64,000 nucleotides of DNA, from NCBI RefSeq assembly GCF_036812735.1, contig NZ_CP117523.1:2232001-2296000 (forward strand), given 5' to 3'. The position numbers and the translations under genes were made by a program. The DNA is from Terrisporobacter glycolicus ATCC 14880 = DSM 1288. GTDB taxonomy: Bacteria; Bacillota; Clostridia; Peptostreptococcales; Peptostreptococcaceae. The first letter of the stretch is position 1, and every line of letters begins with the position of its first letter. The notes under the pieces are model-generated. The model worked only from the letters and a program-made list of their open reading frames with translations, had not been told where the DNA came from and did not search any database. Shown here piece after piece: positions 8,720-16,363 of this stretch.

Positions 8720-9892
8720 TTATAAATTTAATAATTTTTCTTTTATAAAATTAATTCTACTTTTAGTATAATCTCCTTCCATATCCAACATTAAAATAAC
8801 ATTATCATAAACTATTATCCTCTCCTCTGTTGAATTATCAATATAAATTTCCTTTGCTCCCCAAGTATTGAATTCTTCACCACTTGTATATTTTTTATAT
8901 TTACTTCCCATATTAGCATGATTTGTTTTTATATCTTCCAGTGCATTACTCATTATATTTTTATACTTACTTTCAAATACTTCATAAGAAATAACCCCAC
9001 CATTATTTTCATTTTCTATATATGTACCATCATCATCATCATAAGTTTCATAATAATATGTTGAATCACTAAAAGAATAATATTTTCCTAAAAATGATTT
9101 GTATTTTGTTGTACTACAATCACGTTCAGATTGAATTTTTATATTATAATCTTCAAGGGTTATTGGCAAACTTTCTTTTGAGAATGACGTTCTTGGAGAT
9201 ATACCAAATCCATCAAGAAGGTTAATTACTACATTTAATATAAGTAAAGTCATAATAAAAAAATGTAATGTCACACTAAAAATAGAGCTTATTTTTATTT
9301 GATTTAAGCTTTTATATTTAAATTCCTTTTTTATAAAATAATTAATATACCAAATTATTCTTAGAATTAAATCTATACCTAAATATATTAATAATAAAAT
9401 TCCTATAACATAAATACCAACCCATATATTATTAGACACAGAGTCCATATATGATTCACCTAAATAATAATTATCATATTTAAAAATAAAATAAAAAAAT
9501 AGTATGAATGCTATTAATGAAATCACATCTTTTATAACTAAAGATTTTATACTTTCTTCAGGTTTACTTTTAATTTTTTCATTATTACTTTCTTCTGATA
9601 TACTTATTTGAAAAAGATTATTACCACAAACAAATTCCCAGTTATGATCTTTGCAATATTTTATATATGTTATCTTATCTACATAACTATCACCATCAAA
9701 ATTCTTTCCAAGTGGGTCAACATTATATTTAAAGTTTATTTTATCTGTTTTAACAAAAGTCAAATGGTAATTTTTTATCTTAGTTAACAACCAACCTTTC
9801 TTTGCCATTTCATTTAGATAGTTTTCTAAAGTTTCACAATCTGATTTGTCAAAGCATAAAAATACTATTTTTTTATTTACCCCAATTTTCAT
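8720..9892 (-). CDS. DUF2812 membrane protein
   Basis: About 390 residues. The N-terminal 105 residues match the DUF2812 pattern, including an ENYLNEMAKKGWLL stretch and aromatic-rich beta strands. Three or four hydrophobic helices (about 125-240) and a C-terminal soluble region rich in Y, D and E follow. DUF2812 proteins are commonly encoded beside PadR-type regulators and have no proven activity. Here the gene stands 50 bases upstream of the BceRS-like pair in the same direction, so co-transcription is possible. The ATG at 9892 has GGAG 8 bases upstream; a start at 9910 would place that site inside the gene. Confidence 0.75.
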   Translation of the reverse strand: MKIGVNKKIVFLCFDKSDCETLENYLNEMAKKGWLLTKIKNYHLTFVKTDKINFKYNVDPLGKNFDGDSYVDKITYIKYCKDHNWEFVCGNNLFQISISEESNNEKIKSKPEESIKSLVIKDVISLIAFILFFYFIFKYDNYYLGESYMDSVSNNIWVGIYVIGILLLIYLGIDLILRIIWYINYFIKKEFKYKSLNQIKISSIFSVTLHFFIMTLLILNVVINLLDGFGISPRTSFSKESLPITLEDYNIKIQSERDCSTTKYKSFLGKYYSFSDSTYYYETYDDDDGTYIENENNGGVISYEVFESKYKNIMSNALEDIKTNHANMGSKYKKYTSGEEFNTWGAKEIYIDNSTEERIIVYDNVILMLDMEGDYTKSRINFIKEKLLNL

Positions 9893-9971
9893 ATACTTTT
9901 CTCCATTCAATTTATTTTCTACTTTATTTATAATAATAATATACTTGATTTATTTTTTCCATTTAAAACAA

Positions 9972-9998
9972 AAGACTTGAAGATACTCTCCAAGTCTT
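9972..9998 (-). terminator. Terminator of the GntR-ABC operon
   Basis: AAGACTTG/CAAGTCTT stem with an 11-base loop, followed on the minus strand by TTTGTTTT. It begins 6 bases past the stop of the permease gene. Confidence 0.75.
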
Positions 9999-10004
9999 AA
10001 TTAT

Positions 10005-10817
10005 TTATTCAAGGTTTAATTTTTTATTTAATATCCAATTAGTTAATAAGAACAGTACTGTCCCTATAGCAATACCTATTATTAATTCTAATGATACATA
10101 CTTAAGATATGAAACTGTAAAGTAATTTGTAAGTTCTACTTCTGTAACTGATCCTAAAATGTTGTTTCTAACAAAGTTTTGTATATTAGTTATAATTAGA
10201 TTCAAAATAAAGAATATTATTACTCCTGCTGCAACTTTATGCTTACTAAGCTTAGGTAATTGACCAACAGATAAAGATAAATAAATTGTTAATACAAATA
10301 TACTATAGCTTATTAATAAACCTAAAACCATAGAAACTGTAAACTGTATACCTTCAGTTAAAAATCCTGAGTGTGTAAATGCTTTAAAAAGTTCTAATAT
10401 ATTAATATCTCCACCGATTGCACCTATTATAATAAATGATAATGCTGCCACAATGGCACTAATAATTGCATATATTAAAGCTACTAAAAGTTTAGATAAT
10501 ATTAAAGAGCTACTTTTAACAGGTAGTGTAAACATTAAATACCCTTCATCATCAAGTAGATTTTTCTTAAATCTTTGAATTGTAAGAATTATAGTAATTA
10601 CAAATAAAGCAACAAATAAGGCAACTAAAACTAGCATTAAAATACCTTGAGTATTGTATGCTATTGGATTCATAGGAAGTCCATCTACTGCTTCATTTTT
10701 AAAATTCACACCTATGTTTACTCCATTTATTGCTGCTAATAGCAAAATTCCTAAATATAAAGGAAAAAATGTCCTTCCACAAGCTTTAAATTCATATTTT
10801 ATTAATTTACCTAACAT
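10005..10817 (-). CDS. ABC transporter permease of a YtrA-regulated system
   Basis: Membrane subunit, 270 residues, six predicted helices (about 18-38, 55-80, 105-130, 150-180, 190-210, 240-262). There is no signal peptide and the tail is basic. It overlaps the ATPase gene by 7 bases. The arrangement GntR regulator, ATPase, permease resembles ytrABC-type or antibiotic-responsive operons of Firmicutes, but the substrate is not evident and the permease is not a clear YtrC or YtrD match. Confidence 0.8.
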   Translation of the reverse strand: MLGKLIKYEFKACGRTFFPLYLGILLLAAINGVNIGVNFKNEAVDGLPMNPIAYNTQGILMLVLVALFVALFVITIILTIQRFKKNLLDDEGYLMFTLPVKSSSLILSKLLVALIYAIISAIVAALSFIIIGAIGGDINILELFKAFTHSGFLTEGIQFTVSMVLGLLISYSIFVLTIYLSLSVGQLPKLSKHKVAAGVIIFFILNLIITNIQNFVRNNILGSVTEVELTNYFTVSYLKYVSLELIIGIAIGTVLFLLTNWILNKKLNLE

Positions 10818-11509
10818 TTAAATTCCTCCCTAAATAAAGCATCTATTGATTTACCTTTTTCTTCTCTTATTTCATCCACATTTCCTTGAAGTACTATTTC
10901 ACCATTGGAAATAAATATTACGTCATCACAAATATTTTCTATTTCACTAATTAAATGTGTTGCAATTAATAAAGTAGAATTCTCATTGTAGTTTGCTAAA
11001 ATAGTCTTAAGTATATAACTTCTTGCTGCTGGATCCACACCACCTATAGGTTCATCAAGTATATATAAATCCGCATTTCTAGACATTACTAAAATCAACT
11101 GAACTTTTTCCTTTGTCCCTTTAGACATGGTTTTTAGCTTTTGATTTTTATCTATTTTTAAACTTTCAATCATTTGATCTGCTTTTTCCATGTCAAAGTC
11201 TGCATAAAAGTCTTTAAAAAATCCTAATATATCTTTAACTTTCATCCAATCATTTAAATAAGTTTTTTCTGGTAAATATGAAACTATTTTTTTAGTTTCT
11301 ATGGAAGGCTCCATACCCTTTATTTCTATACTACCTTCATCTGCTTGCAGTAAATTATTCATTAACTTTATCATCGTAGTTTTTCCACTACCATTAGGTC
11401 CAAGTAACCCTACAATCTTTCCCTTTGGTATATTTAAATTTACACCTTTTAAAACTTCTTTGTTGCTATAACTTTTATAAACATTATTAAATTCTACCAT
11501 ATTTTCCAT
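10811..11509 (-). CDS. ABC transporter ATP-binding protein
   Basis: ATPase of 232 residues. Walker A is GPNGSGKTT, the signature is degenerate (MSKGTKEKVQL rather than LSGGQ), Walker B is LYILDEPIGGVD, and the switch histidine lies in ATHLISEI. The short length and MSKG signature are typical of YtrB/NatA-like exporters. It begins 1 base from the regulator's stop, with GGAGGA upstream, so it is in the same transcript. Confidence 0.88.
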   Translation of the reverse strand: MENMVEFNNVYKSYSNKEVLKGVNLNIPKGKIVGLLGPNGSGKTTMIKLMNNLLQADEGSIEIKGMEPSIETKKIVSYLPEKTYLNDWMKVKDILGFFKDFYADFDMEKADQMIESLKIDKNQKLKTMSKGTKEKVQLILVMSRNADLYILDEPIGGVDPAARSYILKTILANYNENSTLLIATHLISEIENICDDVIFISNGEIVLQGNVDEIREEKGKSIDALFREEFKC

Positions 11510-11878
11510 TTAGTCTTCCTCCTTTATATTAGAAATTACAAGATTAATTATTTCATCTTTAGTAAAACCAAGTCTTTTTAAATTTATTTTTAAATTCCTT
11601 ATTTCCTCATTGGCAACTTCTTTTTTCATAGATTTAATTTTCTCCTTATCATCTGTAACAAATCTGCCACTAGTTCTTTTGCTAAAAACTAGTTCTTCTC
11701 TTTCAAGTTCCACCAAGGCTTTTTGCATTGTGTTTGGGTTTACTTGTGCATCTTCTGCCAAACTTCTTACTGAATCTATTTTTTCTCCTGCCTTAAACTC
11801 ACCAGAGATTATTTTAGATTTTAATTGCTCCACCAGTTGTATATATACAGGCTTATTATTATCTATATCCCAACTCAT
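11510..11878 (-). CDS. GntR-family repressor, YtrA subfamily
   Basis: Regulator of 122 residues. It has an N-terminal winged helix (about 10-75) with the GntR pattern YIQLVEQLKSKIISGEFKAG, and only a short helical C-terminal dimer domain instead of a ligand domain, which defines the YtrA subfamily. It heads the operon with the downstream ABC genes and probably represses it through the palindrome at 11894-11915. The inducer is unknown; in relatives cell-wall antibiotics induce the operon. Confidence 0.88.
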   Translation of the reverse strand: MSWDIDNNKPVYIQLVEQLKSKIISGEFKAGEKIDSVRSLAEDAQVNPNTMQKALVELEREELVFSKRTSGRFVTDDKEKIKSMKKEVANEEIRNLKINLKRLGFTKDEIINLVISNIKEED

Positions 11879-11893
11879 GTTTTCACCGCCTTA

Positions 11894-11931
11894 TTGTATT
11901 AATACTTTAATACAATAGTACAGTAATACAA
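11894..11931 (-). promoter_or_regulatory. Operator of the YtrA-type regulator
   Basis: A perfect inverted repeat, 9 bp arms TTGTATTAA and TTAATACAA around TACT (11894-11915), is followed by a third half-site TAATACAA (11924-11931). It sits immediately upstream of the regulator's ATG within the AT-rich promoter, consistent with autorepression. Confidence 0.7.
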
Positions 11932-11983
11932 TTTATTTATCAAGTACTTTTTATAAAAATGTTTTATTTCAAAAACAAAAAAT

Positions 11984-12015
11984 CCTTAAAACAAGCTTAT
12001 TTACTTATTTTAAGG
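11984..12015 (-). terminator. Terminator after the flavoprotein gene
   Basis: CCTTAAAACAAG pairs with CTTATTTTAAGG (G-T pair allowed). A run of six T follows on the minus strand, 20 bases past the gene's stop. Confidence 0.7.
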
Positions 12016-12035
12016 ACTTACATTTATATTTATTA

Positions 12036-12650
12036 TTATCTAATAAAGTTTGTTCCAATTCTTTCTTCTTGTTGTGGTAATTCTTCCTTAGAACTCTTCA
12101 TTGTTTTTAACATCCAAGCCATATTATTTCCTAATGTTCTCATAATTTGAAGACCTTCTAGGTCCTGTTTTGCTTCTTCTGGTGTATTACCATGAATAGA
12201 ATTCCAATACTGAGATGAAACTACTGGCATTTGATTTATTGTAAAGTATTTGTTTAAACGATCAAAGGAAGCACTTGCTCCTCCTCTTCTACAACTTACT
12301 ACTGCTGCGGCAGGTTTATTTTTCATTAAATAAGAAGCAGAATAAAATAATCTATCTAATAAAGCACATAAAGAACCATTTGGACCTGCATAGTAAACTG
12401 GTGAACCTACAACTATTCCATCAGCTTCTTTTACTTTTTCAAATAAGTTATTATAAAGTTCATCTGCAAATGCACATTTTCCAGTTTCGTAACATTTACG
12501 ACAAGCTATGCATCCCTGTATTGGCTTCATTCCAATATGAAAAATTTCACTTTCCACATTATTATTGTTTAAAGCTTTTGACACTTCACTTAAGGCAGTG
12601 TAGGTACATCCATTTTTATGCGGGCTTCCATTTATTAATAACACTTTCAT
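12036..12650 (-). CDS. NAD(P)H-dependent FMN reductase, iron-sulfur flavoprotein type
   Basis: Flavodoxin-fold oxidoreductase of 204 residues. The FMN-binding loop GSPHKNGCTYTAL is at residues 8-20, a cysteine group CIACRKCYETGKC is at about 48-60, and VGSPVYYAGPNG is the second flavin loop. The CxxCxxC pattern is as in archaeal/clostridial iron-sulfur flavoproteins, although the cluster is not proven. Expected to transfer electrons from NAD(P)H to small acceptors in the cytoplasm. It has its own ribosome site (GGGAG) and terminator, so it is a single-gene unit. Confidence 0.85.
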   Translation of the reverse strand: MKVLLINGSPHKNGCTYTALSEVSKALNNNNVESEIFHIGMKPIQGCIACRKCYETGKCAFADELYNNLFEKVKEADGIVVGSPVYYAGPNGSLCALLDRLFYSASYLMKNKPAAAVVSCRRGGASASFDRLNKYFTINQMPVVSSQYWNSIHGNTPEEAKQDLEGLQIMRTLGNNMAWMLKTMKSSKEELPQQEERIGTNFIR

Positions 12651-12734
12651 TCTAACATCTCCCTTTTACTTTTATTCTTACTTATTAAGTTTAGTATATT
12701 TTTTAAAAATAATCTTTATATATTTATGTAATTT

Positions 12735-13343
12735 TTAAAATTCATCTTCAGTTAAAGTTTCATTTTCTTTAGTTAAAAGGCCTATAGAATTAAAAAAATA
12801 CTGAGGGAGTTTTCCCCTTTGGGCCCACTTTAGTTCTATATTAAATAAATCCTTACTTAATTTGTCTACATTTCCTCCCAATGACTCAATGGAATATCTC
12901 ATGTCATTTTCATATCTACATTTTTTAGACTGCTTTCTTGTACACTCATCACATTTATAACATTTACCCCACGCCAAACTTACAGAGTCTTCGTATTTTT
13001 CTTCTAAGTATTTTGATTTCTCATAAAAGAACTCCATTTGCTTTCTAAAAAGTTCTTTTATAAATAAATTAAGTTCTTCTTCGCCATAAGTTTTTAAAAC
13101 TACATCTTCATCAAAAGTAATTTTATATCCTAATACATGTAGGTATTTGTAATTTTTCCAATAATCAATTACATCAAAATCATAAGGGGGGCAGCTCCAT
13201 CTTGTATCATAATTAGGACATTGTTTACAACATTCTAAAAATGTATCCACATCTATGTAATCATTTAGTATGTCCTCCACCTTTATTTTTTTATAAAATA
13301 CTTCTGTAGTAAAACTATTATTTAAATAAGATAATTCATTCAA
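12735..13343 (-). CDS. DUF2284 cysteine-rich metal-binding protein
   Basis: About 202 residues. It has cysteine motifs CKQCPNYDTRWSCPPYD (N-terminal third) and CYKCDECTRKQSKKC (C-terminal third), then SIESLGGNVDKLSKDL, all typical of DUF2284, which probably holds an iron-sulfur cluster. Function unknown. Start choice: the ATG at 13358 is itself inside the sequence ATGGAGGG, whose GGAGG serves a TTG eight bases later at 13343, so the TTG start is preferred; the longer form adds five residues. Confidence 0.8.
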   Translation of the reverse strand: MNELSYLNNSFTTEVFYKKIKVEDILNDYIDVDTFLECCKQCPNYDTRWSCPPYDFDVIDYWKNYKYLHVLGYKITFDEDVVLKTYGEEELNLFIKELFRKQMEFFYEKSKYLEEKYEDSVSLAWGKCYKCDECTRKQSKKCRYENDMRYSIESLGGNVDKLSKDLFNIELKWAQRGKLPQYFFNSIGLLTKENETLTEDEF

Positions 13344-13429
13344 AATAATTCCCTCCATTTTATATATCCTTAATTCTATTTTAATATATAATTTTATATT
13401 TTTCCTATATAATCAGAGTTTATCTAAAT

Positions 13430-13464
13430 AAAAAAAGGTATGGCACTGTTTTCGTACCATACCT
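13430..13464 (-). terminator. Terminator after the amino acid permease gene
   Basis: AGGTATGG (13437-13444) pairs with CCATACCT (13457-13464), followed by seven T on the minus strand, 8 bases past the permease stop. Confidence 0.85.
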
Positions 13465-13471
13465 CTTTTTA

Positions 13472-14881
13472 CTAATCTGCTTTTTCAGCTTTTGTTCCGT
13501 TCAAAGAGCTATGCTTGTAACCATAAAATGCGTATACTACAAATCCTATAGCAATCCAAATTAGAAATGCAACTTTAGTGAAAGTTGGAAGTTGGCATAT
13601 TAAGAATAAACAAAATGCAACTGCAAGTATTGGAACTACAGGTACAAAAGGAACTTTAAAAGGTCTATCTAAGTCTGGTCTAGATTTTCTAAGAAGAATA
13701 ACTGATAATGATACTATAACAAATGCTGCCAACGTACCCATATTAGTTAATTCTGCCACCTTACCTATTGGCAAAAATCCAGCAACTAAAGCTGTCGCAA
13801 TAAATACTAATACTATACTCTTATTAGGTGTTCCTCTAGTTTTAGAAACTTGGCTAAATCCTTTTGGAAGTAATCCATCTCTTGATAAAGCGTAGAACAA
13901 TCTAGTACTACCATACATCATAACTAATACAACTGAAGTTATACCACAGATTGCTCCTACTGATACTAAAGCTGATCCCCAGCTAATTCCTACTTTTGCT
14001 AAAGCATATGCTACTGGTGCCGCATTATCTTTAAATTCTAAATAAGGAACCATTCCAGTTAATATAGCAGAAACTACTATATATAAAACTGTACATATTA
14101 GTAAAGAACCTATTATTCCTTTTGGTAAATCTTTTTGAGGATTTTTAACTTCTTCAGCTGCTGTCGATACTGCATCAAATCCAATATATGCAAAGAATAC
14201 TATTGCAGCTCCTGAGAATACTCCACTCCAGCCATAAGGCATAAATGGATGCCAGTTTGCAGGTTCAACATGGCTAAATCCTAATACTATAAATAATAAT
14301 ACAACTGCTATTTTTATTGCCACTAATATATTGTTAAGTTTTGCACTTTCTTTAGCGCCAAGTAATAATAATCCTGCTATTAATGCTAAGATTAAAATCG
14401 CCGGTAAATTAATTATACCTCCACTTCCAGGTGCTGCTATTATTGCAGTTGGTAGATGAATACCTACTATATTTAAAATATTCACCATATATCCTGACCA
14501 CCCAATGGAAACAGCAGCAACGGCAACGCAATATTCCAAAATTAAATCCCATCCAATTATCCAGCCCCATATCTCTCCTAGACCTACATATCCAAATGTA
14601 TATGCACTTCCTGAAATAGGTATCATAGCCGATAACTCTGCATAACACAGTGCTGCAAATGCACATGCTAGACCTGATATTATAAATGATAATACTAATG
14701 CTGGTCCAGCGTAGTCTGCTGCTGCCACACCTGTTAATACAAATATTCCTGTACCTATTATTGCCCCAATTCCTAGCATCGTTAGTTCAAATGCACCTAA
14801 AACTTTTTTCAAACCTTTGCCTTCTTGATTATGATTCATTAAATTCTCTACTGGCATTTTCCTAAAAATATCTGCTTTCAT
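13472..14881 (-). CDS. APC-family amino acid permease (cationic amino acid transporter type)
   Basis: Proton-coupled amino acid importer, 469 residues with twelve or more helices. The N-terminal motif GIGAIIGTGIFVLTG is the classic APC substrate loop, and FFAYIGFDAVSTAAEE is the conserved helix-6 region of the YfnA/CAT group. A short basic-acidic tail follows. Ribosome site GGAGG precedes the ATG. It is monocistronic. The region upstream carries a near-consensus CodY box and three phased GGTTAA repeats, so expression probably follows nutrient state. Substrate within the cationic or branched amino acids is not certain. Confidence 0.9.
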   Translation of the reverse strand: MKADIFRKMPVENLMNHNQEGKGLKKVLGAFELTMLGIGAIIGTGIFVLTGVAAADYAGPALVLSFIISGLACAFAALCYAELSAMIPISGSAYTFGYVGLGEIWGWIIGWDLILEYCVAVAAVSIGWSGYMVNILNIVGIHLPTAIIAAPGSGGIINLPAILILALIAGLLLLGAKESAKLNNILVAIKIAVVLLFIVLGFSHVEPANWHPFMPYGWSGVFSGAAIVFFAYIGFDAVSTAAEEVKNPQKDLPKGIIGSLLICTVLYIVVSAILTGMVPYLEFKDNAAPVAYALAKVGISWGSALVSVGAICGITSVVLVMMYGSTRLFYALSRDGLLPKGFSQVSKTRGTPNKSIVLVFIATALVAGFLPIGKVAELTNMGTLAAFVIVSLSVILLRKSRPDLDRPFKVPFVPVVPILAVAFCLFLICQLPTFTKVAFLIWIAIGFVVYAFYGYKHSSLNGTKAEKAD

Positions 14882-14961
14882 AATTAACCTCCTTCACCAT
14901 TTTTTTCTTCAATCTTTGGGATTTTGGAAATTTTTAGGTTACCTTTTTTAAATTTTAATTA

Positions 14962-15015
14962 ATTATATGGATTTTTTATTAAGAAATGGTTAAGCTAAGG
15001 TTAAAAACAGGTTAA
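14962..15015 (-). promoter_or_regulatory. Permease promoter with three 11-bp-phased GGTTAA repeats
   Basis: GGTTAA begins at 14988, 14999 and 15010, a spacing of exactly 11 bases, so all three face the same side of the helix. The minus-strand -10 is TATAAT (14967-14962), and no good -35 exists where one repeat overlaps the -35 position. This is the layout of OmpR/PhoP-type activator sites. Which regulator binds is not known. Confidence 0.6.
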
Positions 15016-15028
15016 TTTTCTGACAATT
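15014..15028. promoter_or_regulatory. CodY-like box upstream of the amino acid permease
   Basis: AATTTTCTGACAATT differs from the CodY consensus AATTTTCWGAAAATT at one of 15 positions. It lies just upstream of the phased repeats. CodY control of amino acid uptake is well established in Firmicutes. Confidence 0.6.
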
Positions 15029-15353
15029 CAAATAATTTATTTTTTATAATTTCCCTACATAATTCACCATCATTTATTTTTCAAATTTCTGTATTATTCA
15101 TCATATAAACACAAAGTCTAACTAAGTTTATCGTAATAATCTAGCAAAATATACCCTAATTAATGTTTCTAAAATATTAAATATTGCTAGAAATGTAAAG
15201 GATCATTAACACCATATTATGTAAAAAATTATTAACCTTAGGTGTAGATATGTTCACTAAAGCTATAACTTCTGTAAACTAATATTCTTATTCGAATTAA
15301 TATCATAAAATAAAAGATGGGTGACTTGTAAAGGTTATTATTATAAATTAAAA

Positions 15354-15379
15354 AACTGACATCTGTATAAGTGTCAGTT
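15354..15379. terminator. Orphan bidirectional terminator
   Basis: AACTGACA/TGTCAGTT stem with a 10-base loop and T-runs on both sides. It lies between two divergently oriented genes and ends neither of them, which suggests an unannotated short transcript. Confidence 0.7.
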
Positions 15380-15517
15380 TTATATTACTTATCTATTTAA
15401 AAGACAATAATTTTATAATATACTATTTATAAAGCAAGCAATTTAATTAGTACAAAAATAATCTATCATTATTTAATTTAATCATTTTATTTGTGTTAAT
15501 TTTAAGGGGTGTATATT

Positions 15518-16297
15518 ATGAATAACAAAGAAGTAGTAAAACAAAATCAATTAGCTTGGGACAAAAAGGTTGTAAATAATACTCCTTGGTCAATACCAGT
15601 GACAAAAGAAGAAATAGAAAGTGCAAGAAAAGGTATATTTAATATAAAATTAACTGCTCACAAGAATGTACCTAGAAGTTGGTTTCCAGAGGATTTAAAT
15701 AAAAAAAGAATATTATGCCTTGCTTCTGGCGGAGGCCAACAAGGCCCTATTTTAGCAGCTGCTGGGGCAATAGTTACCGTATTTGATATATCAATGAATC
15801 AATTAAAGCAAGACGAAAAGGTTTCCAAAGAAAATAATCTGATGGTTTCCACTGTTCAAGGAGATATGACACATTTACATTGTTTTAAAAACAATTATTT
15901 TGACCTAGTATTTTGTCCTGTATCGGTCACATATATACCAGATGTACTTCCTGTATTCAAAGAATGTTATAGGGTTTTAAAAACAGGTGGAAGCTTCTTA
16001 TTTGGAAGTACGAATCCTTTAATTTATTTGTTTGATAATAAAAAATACGATGAAGGTGTATTTGAGGTTGTAAATAAACTTCCATTTAACTCTTTAGATG
16101 AATTAAATGAAGAAGAGAAAATAGACTTTTTAAATAATAAAGAAGCCGTAGAATATAGTCATACTTTAGAAGATTTAATAGGTGGTCAAACAAGTGTTGG
16201 CTTTGCTATTGATGGTTTCTATGAAGATGTTGACAATGATAAAATATGTAAATATAGTGCTAAATATTTTGCAACAAAAGCTATAAAAACTAAATAA
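15518..16297 (+). CDS. Class I SAM-dependent methyltransferase
   Basis: Cytoplasmic methyltransferase of 259 residues. The SAM-binding motif ILCLASGGGQQGPILAAAGA (about residues 67-86) is followed by acidic VFDISMNQL, then FDLVFCPVSVTYIPD and a CYRVLKTGGSFLFG strand, the Methyltransf_11/25 layout. The N-terminal 60 residues are family specific. The ATG at 15518 has AAGGGG upstream; the GTG nine bases earlier lies inside that site. Substrate unknown. It is a single gene with its own terminator, convergent with the AAA gene. Confidence 0.88.
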   Translation: MNNKEVVKQNQLAWDKKVVNNTPWSIPVTKEEIESARKGIFNIKLTAHKNVPRSWFPEDLNKKRILCLASGGGQQGPILAAAGAIVTVFDISMNQLKQDEKVSKENNLMVSTVQGDMTHLHCFKNNYFDLVFCPVSVTYIPDVLPVFKECYRVLKTGGSFLFGSTNPLIYLFDNKKYDEGVFEVVNKLPFNSLDELNEEEKIDFLNNKEAVEYSHTLEDLIGGQTSVGFAIDGFYEDVDNDKICKYSAKYFATKAIKTK

Positions 16298-16301
16298 TAA
16301 T

Positions 16302-16343
16302 AAAAGGGACTATATTAGAATATTTTTCTATATAGTCCCTTTT
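16302..16343 (+). terminator. Terminator between methyltransferase and AAA gene
   Basis: Perfect 14-bp inverted repeat AAAAGGGACTATAT / ATATAGTCCCTTTT, T-rich on both sides; it serves both convergent genes. Confidence 0.88.
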
Positions 16344-16363
16344 ATTATTTTATTTACTTATAA

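Larger units (their letters stand above)
14882..15353. other. Long intergenic region with regulatory sites and possible structured RNA
   Basis: No protein-coding frame is credible. The permease-proximal half holds a TATAAT (14967-14962, minus), three GGTTAA repeats and a CodY-like box. The distal half has two dyads, TCTAGCAA (15140-15147) / TTGCTAGA (15184-15191) and ACACC (15209-15213) / GGTGT (15241-15245), ahead of a bidirectional terminator. Confidence 0.55.

Noticed and set aside
12275-12655. 126-codon plus-strand frame opposite the flavoprotein
   Set aside because: Leucine- and histidine-rich antisense reading of a clear minus-strand gene; no ribosome site.
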